Positions 38,456 through 48,200 of a stretch of 64,000 nt of DNA are shown piece by piece (within the stretch, counting starts at the first letter, position 1; every line of letters starts with the position of its first letter). The DNA comes from Arthrobacter sp. ISL-48 (lineage in GTDB: Bacteria; Actinomycetota; Actinomycetes; Actinomycetales; Micrococcaceae): the NCBI RefSeq assembly GCF_018613805.1, contig NZ_JAGGPL010000003.1, positions 620,001 through 684,000 on the forward strand, read 5' to 3'. The notes under the pieces are model-generated. The model was not told the origin of the DNA. It worked only from the letters and a program-made list of their open reading frames with translations, and searched no databases. The translations under genes were made by a program, and so were the position numbers.

Positions 38456-41400
38456 ATGCTGCTGCACTGCACGCTGGCCAGCAGCCCCGGATCCGGGCTG
38501 CATGGTCCGCCGGTCGAACTCACTATAGAGGCCCCATCCGGAACCTCCGGAGCGGAACTCGAGGCCGCGATTGCCGGCAGGTTCGGAACAGATCAGCTCG
38601 CTGTTGACGGCCAAGGAATTGGGCCAATGAAGCTTGGGGATCCACCCCTGATTAACGGCGCCGTCCTCGTAGACCGGGCGGGGAATCGGTCCTCTCTCCG
38701 GCCACGGCGGACCCACTCTGAGTCCCCCTCTTCTCTGGCTTTGGCCGTCCATAGTGGTACAGGTGCCGGAACAGTGGTTCCGCTGAAGCGAGGAACCTAC
38801 ACCATCGGGCGGAGCGGCACCGATATCGTCATCCCCGATGCGGAGCTTTCGAGGGAACATGCGCGCCTCGTTGTCACGGATACTGCCATCACGATCGTTG
38901 ATCTCGACAGTGCCAATGGGACGGAAGTGGACGGCGAGCGAGTGAGGAACGCCGTCGTATCCACGTGCTCCACCATCCGATGCGGGAGTTCCACGTTGTC
39001 CCTCATTTTTCTCAGTTCACCTGCCCCGGACCTGGATGAGGCGGGCAGCTCCGTCCAACAACCGCTGGTTGTCAGCCGGCACGTAGACACGGGCTACCGA
39101 TCCGTCCTGCTCCTTACGGCTGCGCTCCCTCTCGTCCTTGGCGTGGGATTAGCTGTCTTCACTGGTACGTGGATGTTCCTGGCGTTCACCGCGGTCTCGG
39201 CAATATCCATGGTGGTCCCCATTTTTTCCGGGCGGAGGCAGCGCCTGGCACTTGCCGCAGCGGTTGCGGCCGCCGTCCGGGAGGACAAAGAACGACGACG
39301 ACGATCCGCGCCCCCGCTTTCTGACCTCGCAATGGCTGGGCAACTTTCGCCCGAAGGACTGAGTATGCAGAAAGCCGCAGATGAGGGCCTCTGGCTCCGG
39401 CTTGGCCAAGCGGTACAGGACGCGAATATTCGCTTCGAACCAGCAGATCCGGAGAGAGCCGTCCCGTCTGCCGGGCTGATGCCGCTGACCCTGGACCCCG
39501 CGAGGCCACTAACCACAGTCCGGGGCCCGAGGGCCGCCATTGACGCCTTGGTCCGTTCCGTCCTCATGCAACTGCGGGGCTACCCGCGAGGCCGCGATAC
39601 CTTCGTGGTGGTCCACGGCGAAGCGGAGCAACTTCCCCTGGCCGCGCGCTACCTGCCTGGCGTCACTCTTACAGCCAGCCGCGAAACACTGGAGGCAGTG
39701 CTGGTCCGAGGTTACGAGCCGTCGTATCGCCATGCGGTGCTCATTCTCACTAGCGGGGACGCCTGCGACACCGGTTCCGGGAATATCGCGCATGCTGTCC
39801 GGGAGAACTGGCAGGTCATCCACCTCCGACGAGGCGACGGCGCGACGATGGCAGCGGACGTCGAACTTGACGGACGCCGATCGCTGCTCCGGACACCTAC
39901 GGAATGCATCCGCTTCGTACCGGATCTTGTGCCTGATCAAGTCTTCAGCCGATTTTGCCGCCGACGCGCAAGAGGTGCTGCCGGCCCCGTCAACAGTGGC
40001 GGAGTGATTCCAGCATCATGTTCGCTGGCAGACGTACTCCCGCTGTCGCCGGCGGATACGTCGTCACGGTGGGCAGCCAGCCGTTTGAGCCAAGGGCTCG
40101 TTGTTCCTGTCGGACAGGGCACCGACGGAAAACGGGTTCTGGACCTCCAGACCGATGGACCCCACCTCCTGGTCGCCGGCACCACCGGTTCAGGCAAGTC
40201 GGAACTTCTGCGCAGCCTGACCTTGGCGCTGGCCCTCAGCTACCCGCCGGACCGCATCAACTTCCTGTTTGTTGACTTCAAGGGCGGTTCCTGCCTCGGC
40301 CCCTTGACCGGCCTCCCCCACGGCGTTGGAATTATCACCGACCTGACCAGCCATGAGCTCGAACGTTCGCTCACGTCACTCCGCGCGGAGATAAGGCTTC
40401 GCGAAGAACTCCTTGCATCAGTCCAGGCCCCCGATCTGACGTCCTACCGGGCTTCCCCGGTTGGCCAGGACACACCGCTCCCCCACCTCGTTTTGGTCAT
40501 CGATGAATTTCGCATGCTGGTGGAGGACGCACCCGAGGCCCTGCGCGAACTCATGAGGATCGCAGCAATCGGCCGCTCCCTGGGCATCCACCTGATCATG
40601 GCGACGCAGCGTCCTCAGGGTGCACTGACCCAGGATATTCGCGCGAACGTCACCACCAGCATCGCCCTGCGGGTGCAGTCCGAGGTGGAATCCGTGGACA
40701 TCATCAACTCCAAGGCCGCAGCCGCAATCAGCGTGGACACCCCTGGAAGGGCCTATCTGGCTCGAGGGATGGAAGCGGCACAGGAGTTTCAAGCTGCTTC
40801 GCTCGGCAGCGCGGCCGTCGAAGCAGAATCTAAAGGAATCAGGATCAGGCTTGCCACCGAGGCGCTTGAGTTCTCGGCAGGCAGCGGCGTCGCGGCATCC
40901 GGTCCACCGGGTATGACGCCCGCGCTGGACACAGCTCCCCTGATCACCGCCTTGAAGGACCTGTGGACGTCCATGGGCGGACAAGCCGTTCGTAGACCGG
41001 TTGCGGCACCACTGCCTGCCATCCTTTCAGAAGCGGACATGAGAGAACTGGCCGGGACAGAACCAGCCCTGACAGCAGCTGCCCGAGCATCGATGCAGCC
41101 CCCCAACAAGAGCGGCTGGTCGATCCAGCTTGGCCTCATGGACGTGCCCGAAGAACAGCGGACTGTACCTCTCGGCTGGGAACCCGCCGGTCATGGACAC
41201 CTTGCCCTCATCGGCGGATCCGAGTCAGGCGCCCGCGATGCGCTCGGGTTGGCTGTTGATGGGCTGGCTTGCCATTCCACTGAATCGCATCTATATATCC
41301 TCGACGCGGACAACACTTTCAACCGCATGGCCACACACGACAGGGTAGGTGCGCGGGCTGGCCTTCATGAATTGCGGCGAGCGGTCCGCATACTGGAGCG

Positions 41401-42562
41401 CCTGACTCGGGAGCAATCCGATCGGCTGAGCCGTTCCGCCCTCGACGCCCCGCCGCTTGTCCTGGTCATCGCGGGATGGGGGTCGTGGGTCTCGGCCTTC
41501 CGTTCCGGTCCCCTGGCTTGGGCTGAGGATTTAGTCCACGATCTTGTCCGGAACGGCGGCCAGGCGGGACTCACCGTACTTCTTTCCGGCCAGCGTGAAC
41601 TGGTGACTGCCAGATTCTTCGCGTCGATTCAAAGCCGCGTCTATTTTCCGACTGGATCCAGCGAGGACAGCCGTGTCACCTGGCCACGAATGCCGGAGAC
41701 TGCCGCTCTGCGGGGACGCGGAGTGGCCTTCGGTGCCCTCTCGGTGGGCAAGGTGGCGGTGTGCCAGTTTCTCGCCCCTTCCCTGGACGCCGGGGAGGTC
41801 TGTCCTGTACCAGGCGCACGGCACCTTCCCCCACTCAGTCGTCCCTTCAGGGTAGAGCCGCTACCGGCTAAGGTGTCCGTCCTCGAAGTCCTGGCTCAGG
41901 CGGCAAGGGACGGTGCCCCGATCTTTGAGAAACAGTCCGGCGCAGGACAACCTGGCCCGGCAACTCGACGGCATCATATTCTGTGCGTAGGAGTGGGCGG
42001 CGACGAGTTGGCACCTGTCTATCTGCGCCTGCCGGCGGGCGGAGTCCTTGCTGCCCTGGGCGGCCCGTCCTCGGGCAAATCGAACCTTTTGCAGTTACTG
42101 CCACGGCTCAACAACGGTGCAGGCCGCTGGCTCTCACCGAAAGCTGGCGTAGACCCGTGCGACTACTGGGCGGAGGTCCTCGGCGCGGCTGCTGCCGGCG
42201 AGCTTGAACGTGGTTCCATCGCACTGGTTGATGACGCCGATCTGCTGCCGGCGGCCGCGAACCAGGACCTGGCTGAGCTCAACGCGATGGGCTTCGCCGT
42301 GGTCCTGACTGCAAACTTCAGCCCGATGCTTATCCAGCGGGTTCCGTTGGTGCTGAGCGCACGAGGAGTGGGGACCGGTTTGCTCATCGCCCCGCGCACG
42401 CTCATGGACGGCGATGTCTTTGGTGTTCGGTTTGACGTGGAATCCAATCCGCCGCCGGGCCGGAGCGTCCTGATCGCTGACGGCCGGTCGACGCCTGTCC
42501 AGTTGGCCTGGGCTCCCCCAGCCCTGCCCGGCACGGCACGGCCGCAACGGGAAACGCCCTAG
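38456..42562 (+). CDS. FHA-FtsK/SpoIIIE ATPase, EssC/EccC-like (type VII secretion type)
   Basis: Membrane-anchored ATPase of 1368 residues. Order: N-terminal region (1-95), FHA phosphothreonine-binding domain (about 97-170; TIGRSGTDIV, LSREHARL, DLDSANGTEV), two helices (about 215-257), then three FtsK/SpoIIIE-type domains. ATPase 1 (about 540-790) is intact: Walker A GTTGSGKS near 575-582 and Walker B LVLVIDEF. ATPase 2 (about 900-1130) has GGSESGARDA near 920, without the Lys-Ser/Thr. ATPase 3 (about 1190-1350) has GGPSSGKSN near 1202. FHA plus tandem FtsK domains is the EssC/EccC plan. No WXG100, EccB/D/E or EsaA-like gene is recognisable in the window, so it is an orphan here. ATG with AGGA ten bases upstream. 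Confidence 0.9.
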   Translation: MLLHCTLASSPGSGLHGPPVELTIEAPSGTSGAELEAAIAGRFGTDQLAVDGQGIGPMKLGDPPLINGAVLVDRAGNRSSLRPRRTHSESPSSLALAVHSGTGAGTVVPLKRGTYTIGRSGTDIVIPDAELSREHARLVVTDTAITIVDLDSANGTEVDGERVRNAVVSTCSTIRCGSSTLSLIFLSSPAPDLDEAGSSVQQPLVVSRHVDTGYRSVLLLTAALPLVLGVGLAVFTGTWMFLAFTAVSAISMVVPIFSGRRQRLALAAAVAAAVREDKERRRRSAPPLSDLAMAGQLSPEGLSMQKAADEGLWLRLGQAVQDANIRFEPADPERAVPSAGLMPLTLDPARPLTTVRGPRAAIDALVRSVLMQLRGYPRGRDTFVVVHGEAEQLPLAARYLPGVTLTASRETLEAVLVRGYEPSYRHAVLILTSGDACDTGSGNIAHAVRENWQVIHLRRGDGATMAADVELDGRRSLLRTPTECIRFVPDLVPDQVFSRFCRRRARGAAGPVNSGGVIPASCSLADVLPLSPADTSSRWAASRLSQGLVVPVGQGTDGKRVLDLQTDGPHLLVAGTTGSGKSELLRSLTLALALSYPPDRINFLFVDFKGGSCLGPLTGLPHGVGIITDLTSHELERSLTSLRAEIRLREELLASVQAPDLTSYRASPVGQDTPLPHLVLVIDEFRMLVEDAPEALRELMRIAAIGRSLGIHLIMATQRPQGALTQDIRANVTTSIALRVQSEVESVDIINSKAAAAISVDTPGRAYLARGMEAAQEFQAASLGSAAVEAESKGIRIRLATEALEFSAGSGVAASGPPGMTPALDTAPLITALKDLWTSMGGQAVRRPVAAPLPAILSEADMRELAGTEPALTAAARASMQPPNKSGWSIQLGLMDVPEEQRTVPLGWEPAGHGHLALIGGSESGARDALGLAVDGLACHSTESHLYILDADNTFNRMATHDRVGARAGLHELRRAVRILERLTREQSDRLSRSALDAPPLVLVIAGWGSWVSAFRSGPLAWAEDLVHDLVRNGGQAGLTVLLSGQRELVTARFFASIQSRVYFPTGSSEDSRVTWPRMPETAALRGRGVAFGALSVGKVAVCQFLAPSLDAGEVCPVPGARHLPPLSRPFRVEPLPAKVSVLEVLAQAARDGAPIFEKQSGAGQPGPATRRHHILCVGVGGDELAPVYLRLPAGGVLAALGGPSSGKSNLLQLLPRLNNGAGRWLSPKAGVDPCDYWAEVLGAAAAGELERGSIALVDDADLLPAAANQDLAELNAMGFAVVLTANFSPMLIQRVPLVLSARGVGTGLLIAPRTLMDGDVFGVRFDVESNPPPGRSVLIADGRSTPVQLAWAPPALPGTARPQRETP

Positions 42563-42617
42563 ACCCCGGGACCGCCCCCAAGCGGGACGCCCAAGGCCGG
42601 ATGACACCAACCTGGCA

Positions 42618-43115
42618 TCACAAGGCTGGCGATGACCCACCTGTCCGGGACGCATAAGTGATGACGCGTTTGTCGAAGAGCAGCACAATGGCAGTCAGCG
42701 CCGGCACCACCATGGCAAGCCCTGCCCATACCAGCCCGCCAGTCAGGGTCGGGAACCCAATGGTCAGAACAATCAATTGAGCAACCAGGGCCGCCGCCCG
42801 GGTCCAGCGGTACCCACGGAAGAGGAAGTGGCCCACTGCATAAAGCCATACGGAGAATGCGAGCAGAAGCCCAAGGGTAAAGACAGCACCCCAAAACGAG
42901 AGGACCGGTGCGCCTGTGACCAGCTGGTACCCATACCAGCACGCTGCGATCAACAGGCCTGTCGCTTCAACCGCCACGATCAGGGCTATGACCGTCAGGG
43001 CCCGAGGCCGCGCGGGGCCCGAAGGCGTCAGTTGTTCCTGCTCGTCTGGGGAGCCAGTACCGTCAGAGGAGGCGTCGGGCGACGGATTTTCGGGGTTCAG
43101 CGGGGGTCTTGACAC
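42618..43115 (-). CDS. Hypothetical four-helix membrane protein
   Basis: Protein of 165 residues: a polar N-terminus rich in Pro/Ser/Asp (1-40), four hydrophobic helices (about 42-62, 70-90, 103-120, 125-143) and a short tail. No motif of a known enzyme. The stop faces the FHA-FtsK gene 56 bases away, and it is divergent from whiB1. Function unknown. Confidence 0.75.
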   Translation of the reverse strand: MSRPPLNPENPSPDASSDGTGSPDEQEQLTPSGPARPRALTVIALIVAVEATGLLIAACWYGYQLVTGAPVLSFWGAVFTLGLLLAFSVWLYAVGHFLFRGYRWTRAAALVAQLIVLTIGFPTLTGGLVWAGLAMVVPALTAIVLLFDKRVITYASRTGGSSPAL

Positions 43116-43257
43116 ACTGGCACCCTACCGGACATAGTCGGACAGTGGTGAAGGCCATCAGCACAGATGTGATGTATCGCTCAGCGTTCCAGGGATATCG
43201 AGCCTTATTACCCCTTGTTTACACAGCGTTAACATGACAGGCTTAATTCAGATGACC

Positions 43258-43280
43258 AAGGGGGCCCGACGGGCCCCTTT
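43258..43280 (+). promoter_or_regulatory. GC-rich hairpin in the whiB1 leader
   Basis: AAGGGGGCCC (43258-43267) pairs with GGGCCCCTTT (43271-43280) across a GAC loop, with one G-U pair, followed by CCTTTG. It looks like an intrinsic terminator but lies 65 bases before whiB1 and after AT-rich promoter-like sequence (TTGTTTACACAGCGTTAACAT), so it may be an attenuator or mRNA 5' stabiliser. Confidence 0.5.
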
Positions 43281-43345
43281 CCTTTGTAGCCCCTAGTGAA
43301 TAATTTCACAAAGGGCTCTTCCCAGAAATGGAGCAACTGATCAGC

Positions 43346-43594
43346 ATGGATTGGCGTAACCGCGCGGCGTGCCTCGACAAAGACCCCGAACTGTTTTTCC
43401 CGGTCGGAAATACGGGCCCTGCCCTTCTCCAGATCGAGGAAGCCAAAAGCGTCTGCCGCCGCTGCCCGGTTGTCGACACCTGCCTGCAGTGGGCCCTCGA
43501 ATCCGGACAGGACGCTGGTGTGTGGGGCGGAATGAGCGAAGACGAGCGCCGCGCCCTGAAGCGCCGGGCGGCACGAGCACGCCGCGCATCCTGA
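43346..43594 (+). CDS. whiB1: WhiB-family iron-sulfur regulator WhiB1
   Basis: Redox/NO-responsive [4Fe-4S] transcription regulator, 82 residues from the ATG at 43346 (start MDWRNRAAC as in mycobacterial WhiB1; an ATG six codons earlier is the alternative). Cluster cysteines are Cys9, Cys37, Cys40 and Cys46 (CRRCPVVDTC), followed by the GVWGGMSEDERR turn that contacts the sigma factor, and a basic tail. Its place beside pdtaS repeats the Rv3219-Rv3220c order of Mycobacterium tuberculosis, which supports the WhiB1 assignment. A hairpin lies in its leader and a terminator just after it. Confidence 0.96.
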   Translation: MDWRNRAACLDKDPELFFPVGNTGPALLQIEEAKSVCRRCPVVDTCLQWALESGQDAGVWGGMSEDERRALKRRAARARRAS

Positions 43595-43615
43595 CGGGCG
43601 GAAAGCAACTTAATA

Positions 43616-43652
43616 GGCAATGGCCGCGACCCAGAGGGTCGCGGCCATTGCC
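43616..43652. terminator. Bidirectional terminator between whiB1 and pdtaS
   Basis: Perfect 17-bp inverted repeat (GGCAATGGCCGCGACCC / GGGTCGCGGCCATTGCC) with a three-base loop AGA, followed by TTTA on the plus strand and preceded by TAATA. It sits 22 bases after the whiB1 stop between two convergent genes. Confidence 0.85.
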
Positions 43653-43734
43653 TTTAAGTTCTCCGGACTCCCCACCACCAGGAGGGTCCAGCAGCAACAC
43701 ACTTTCCCGCCAGGACGGCAGGGCCCAGGAGCGG

Positions 43735-45204
43735 CTACCTGGCCGCGAGGCTCAGCCGGATCTGCACTGCTGTTCCCCCGCCTTCCCGCGGTTGCCACTG
43801 GATAGAGCCGCCAAGTTCACTGGTGACCAGCGTGCGGACGATCTGCAGGCCCAGGCCTTCCAGATGGGGCGTGTCCGGCAGGCCGACTCCGTCATCGGCC
43901 ACAGTGACGGTCAGGAGCTCTTCGCCGTCTTCCTCCTCGGAACGATCAGCGAGGAGCCAGACCGTTCCGGCCCTGCCCTCAAGGCCATGCTCGACGGCGT
44001 TGGTCACCAATTCGTTGATGACCAGCGCCAGCGGCGTGGCGAAGTCGCTGGGTAGCTCACCGAAGAGCCCGGACCGCTCGGTTTTCACCTGCTGCGAAGG
44101 CGATGCGACCTCAGCCGAGAGCCTGAACTGGCGGCCGATCAGCTCGTCAAAATCAACGCTCTGCGCCAAGCCCTGCGAGAGGGTCTCGTGGACCAGGGCG
44201 ATGGTTGCCACACGCCGCATCGCCTGTTCGAGGCCCTGCTTGGCTTCATCGCTGACCATCCGGCGGGACTGCATCCGCAGCAGGGCGGCCACCGTCTGCA
44301 AATTGTTCTTGACCCTGTGGTGGATTTCGCGGATGGTTGCGTCCTTGGTCACGAGTTCCATCTCCCGCCGCCGCAGCTCCGAAACGTCACGGCACAGCAC
44401 CAGGGCGCCAAAGCGCTGCTGCTCATCGCGGAGCGGAATGGCCCGCAACGAAAGACTCACCCCGCGGGATTCGATCTCGCTCCGCCACGGCATCCGCCCG
44501 GTCACCACCAGAGGCAAGGTCTCGTCCACCATGCGCCGGTCCTTGAGCAGGCTCGCGGTCACCTCGGCCAAGGAACGGCCCTCAAGGGACTCGCCGTCGC
44601 CCAGGCGCCGGAAGGCGGACACCCCGTTGGGACTCGCATACTGCACGATGCCCTCGGTATCGAGTCTGATCAGGCCATCGCCCACACGCGGCGCGCCACG
44701 TCGCGAGCCGGTCGGCGAGGCAAAATCGGGCCACAATCCCAGCGTGCCCATCCGGAGCAGGTCATAGGCACATTGACGGTAGGTGAGTTCCAGACGGGAC
44801 GGCATCCGGGAGCTGGACAGGTCCATATGGGTGGTCACGACAGCAAGGGTCCGGCCGTTCCGGACCATCGGAACAGCTTCCACCCTCAGCGCCATGTCGC
44901 TGCTCCAGTTGGTTTCACTGGACCGCTCGATGGAACGGCTGGCCCAAGCTTTGTCCACCAGGGGTTGCAGATCGGAACGGATGCCCTCTCCCACGAAGTC
45001 TCCGTGAAAGACGGTATGCGTCGTGGACGGCCGGACGTGCGCCAAGGCCACGTACCCGAGTTCCGGATGCGGGAACCACAAGGCCAGGTCGGCAAAAGCA
45101 AGGTCGGCGACCATTTGCCAGTCGCCCACGAGGAGGTGCAGCCATTCGGCATCGCCCGGCCCGAAATCAGCATGTTCCCTGATGGGGTCCGTAAAGATTG
45201 CCAC
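43735..45204 (-). CDS. pdtaS: Sensor histidine kinase PdtaS
   Basis: Soluble HisKA_2-type sensor kinase, 489 residues. N-terminal GAF-like domain (about 1-140), PAS domain (about 170-285, GLIRLDTEGIVQYASPNGV), then the H box IREIHHRVKNNLQTVAALL with its His, the N box LVINELVTNAVEHG and ATP-lid motifs VADDGVGLPDT and GLGLQIVRTL. In mycobacteria PdtaS signals to the antiterminator PdtaR; pdtaR is not in the window. GTG start with GGAGG five bases upstream. Membrane helices are absent. Confidence 0.94.
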   Translation of the reverse strand: MAIFTDPIREHADFGPGDAEWLHLLVGDWQMVADLAFADLALWFPHPELGYVALAHVRPSTTHTVFHGDFVGEGIRSDLQPLVDKAWASRSIERSSETNWSSDMALRVEAVPMVRNGRTLAVVTTHMDLSSSRMPSRLELTYRQCAYDLLRMGTLGLWPDFASPTGSRRGAPRVGDGLIRLDTEGIVQYASPNGVSAFRRLGDGESLEGRSLAEVTASLLKDRRMVDETLPLVVTGRMPWRSEIESRGVSLSLRAIPLRDEQQRFGALVLCRDVSELRRREMELVTKDATIREIHHRVKNNLQTVAALLRMQSRRMVSDEAKQGLEQAMRRVATIALVHETLSQGLAQSVDFDELIGRQFRLSAEVASPSQQVKTERSGLFGELPSDFATPLALVINELVTNAVEHGLEGRAGTVWLLADRSEEEDGEELLTVTVADDGVGLPDTPHLEGLGLQIVRTLVTSELGGSIQWQPREGGGTAVQIRLSLAAR

Positions 45205-45232
45205 TGCACCTCCAGTTACGACGCGGAAATTC

Positions 45233-48200
45233 CTAGCGCCGGACGATTGACCTCAAGAGCCTCAATGCTACCGACAGTGAAGCCATATCGTCGGCTTCGA
45301 GCGAATTGACCTCATCGAACATGGTTTTGGCCCTGCCCAGCTGCTCAGCATTTTGGCCTTCCCACGCCCTCAGCCGGTCCTCGGCAGAGTCCTCAGACCG
45401 CGTCGACTCAAGCACCGCCGTCGTCATGTCCGAAACAGTGGAATACAGGTCGTCCCGCAGGGCCGCCCTGGCCAGAGCCTGCCACCTGTCCTGCCGCGGC
45501 AGGCTGCTGATCCGTTCCAGAAGCGAATCCGCGTGGAAGCGGTTGAACACGGTGTAGTACACGGCTGCGATCTCCTCGACGGGATCTTTGCGGACGTGCG
45601 CGATCCTGGCGATGTCCAGGAGGACGAAGCTCTCGAAGAGCTCAGCCCAGCGGAGTGCTATGCCTTCGGGCAGGTCCCACTCGCGTCCCTTTTCCAGCCA
45701 GCCGGCGACGCGTTCGCGGTCGTCCCCGCGCAGGTAGTCAAGCAGACGGGCGCGCATCGGACCCATGAGCGGCTTAAACTCAGCGACAATGTCCGCAATG
45801 GGGCGTGACACACCGCCCTGCCCGAGTAGCCAGCGGACGGCGCGGTCCAGCAGGCGCCTGATGTCCAGATGGACAGTGCTCCAATGTTCGGTCGGGAACG
45901 ACGCCGGGAGGTTGTTAAGCTCGCCCACCATGACGTCCAGCTCATAGATTTCCCTGAGCGCGACGAAAGCCCTGGCCACTGCCACCTCGGTGGCTGACGT
46001 CTCCTCCATGGTGCGGAAGGCGAAGGTGATCCCGCCCATGTTGACCATGTCGTTGGCGACCACCGTGGCAATGATTTCGCGCCGCAGCGGATGGGTATCG
46101 AGCTCCGCGTCGAAGCGTTCCCGGAGCTGCTGCGGGAAGTAGGCGCGGAGTGTCCGCCGGAACCACGGGTCGTCGGCGAGGTCGCTCTCGCGCAGCGCCG
46201 AAGCCAGCTCGATCTTCGCATACGCCGCCAGCACGGACAGTTCCGGGGAGGTCAGTCCCTGGCCCTGATTCAACCGTTCCCGCAGTGTCTCGGTAGTCGG
46301 CAAGGCCTCAAGCTCGCGCTTCAGGTCCGCACTCTTTTCCAGCCAGTCCATCAGTCGCTCATAGCTGGGGCTCCACTCGGCAACGCGCATGCGGTCGTTA
46401 AGGAGCAGGATGTTCTGGTCCACGTTGTCTTCAAGGACCAGCCGGCCTACTTCTTCCGTCATGGACGCGAGGAAGCCGGGGCGTTCCTCCGGAGTCAGCT
46501 TGCCCGCGGCCACCATCCGGTCGACGAAGATCTTGATGTTGACCTCATGATCCGAGCAGTCCACGCCCGCGGAGTTGTCGATGGCGTCGGTGTTGAGGAT
46601 GACACCCTGGAGTGCTGCCTCGATGCGACCGCGCTGCGTCATGCCCAGGTTTCCACCTTCACCGACCACCTTCACCCGCAGATCCTTGCCGTCCACACGG
46701 ATCGCGTCGTTGGCCTTGTCGCCCACCAAGGCGTTCGACTCGGTGCTGGCCTTGACGTAGGTCCCGATCCCTCCGTTGTAGAGGAGATCGGCAGGTGCGA
46801 GCAGGATGGCGCGGAGGAGCTCGGGCGGGCTCAGCTCCGTGGTTGAATCATGGAGACCCAGCGCGGCACGGACCTGCGGCGAGACGGGGATGACCTTGGC
46901 CTGGCGGGGGAAAACGCCGCCGCCCTCGCTGATGAGCGATTTGTCGTAGTCGTCCCACGATGACCGCGGCAATTCGAACAGCCGCTGGCGCTCAGCGAAC
47001 GATGACTCCTCATCCGGGGCAGGGTCCAGGAAAATGTGCCGGTGGTCGAAGGCGGCGAGCAACCGGATGTGGTGGCTCAGCAGCATGCCGTTGCCGAATA
47101 CGTCACCCGACATGTCCCCGACACCGACCACCGTGAACGGCTGGGTCTGGGTGTCCAGGTCAAGCTCGCTGAAGTGGCGCTTCACCGATTCCCAGGCACC
47201 GCGGGCTGTGATGCCCATGACCTTGTGGTCGTAGCCCACCGAGCCGCCTGATGCGAACGCGTCGCCGAGCCAGAAGCCGTACTCGGCGGCCAGTCCATTG
47301 GCGATGTCAGAGAACGTCGCTGTCCCCTTGTCCGCCGCCACCACAAGGTAGGAATCGGCGTCGTCGTGGCGCACCACGTCCGACGGCGGCACGAGGGTCT
47401 CGCCGTCGGGCCGGGTCACGAGGTTGTCAGTGAGGTCCAGCAGGCCGCGGATGAAGGTCTTGTAGCTTTCGATACCCTCGGCCATCCAGGCGGCACGGTC
47501 CGCCGCGGGGTCCGGAAGTTGCTTTGCGAAGAAGCCGCCCTTCGCGCCGGTGGGAACGATGACCGCGTTCTTGACGGTCTGTGCCTTCACTAATCCCAGG
47601 ATCTCGGTCCGGAAGTCCTCGCGGCGGTCCGACCAGCGAAGGCCGCCGCGGGCCACCTTGCCGAAGCGGAGGTGGACGCCTTCGACCTTGGGAGAATAGA
47701 CCCAGATCTCGAACATCGGCCGGGGGAAAGGAAGCCCTTCGATGTGCGCAGGATCAAGCTTGAAACTCAGGTGCGGCTTGTACTGGTAGTAGTTGGTGCG
47801 GAGGGTGGATTCAATCAGGTTGACGAACGTGCGCAGGACCCGGTCGGCGTCGAGCGTTGCAACCTGCTCAATCGCAGCCGCCAGTTCCCCCCGGACCCTT
47901 TCCTGGACCTTGGTGCGTTCATCCCCGCTTAGTACGGGATCGAAGCGGGCTGCGAACAGCGCACTCAGGCCCTTGGTGACCTCCGGATTAGCCAGCAGGG
48001 TGTCCGCCATGAACTCAAAGGAGTTGGTGTTTCCCATCTGCCGCATGTACCGCGCGTAGGCCCTCAGGACGGTAATCTGCCGCCATTGCATACCCTCGCG
48101 CAGCACCAGCCGGTCGAAGGCATCGGATTCAACGGCGCCGGACACGGCAGCTCCGAACGAGTCGGCGAGCAGCTGGCCAGTGGACACTGGATCGACCCCC

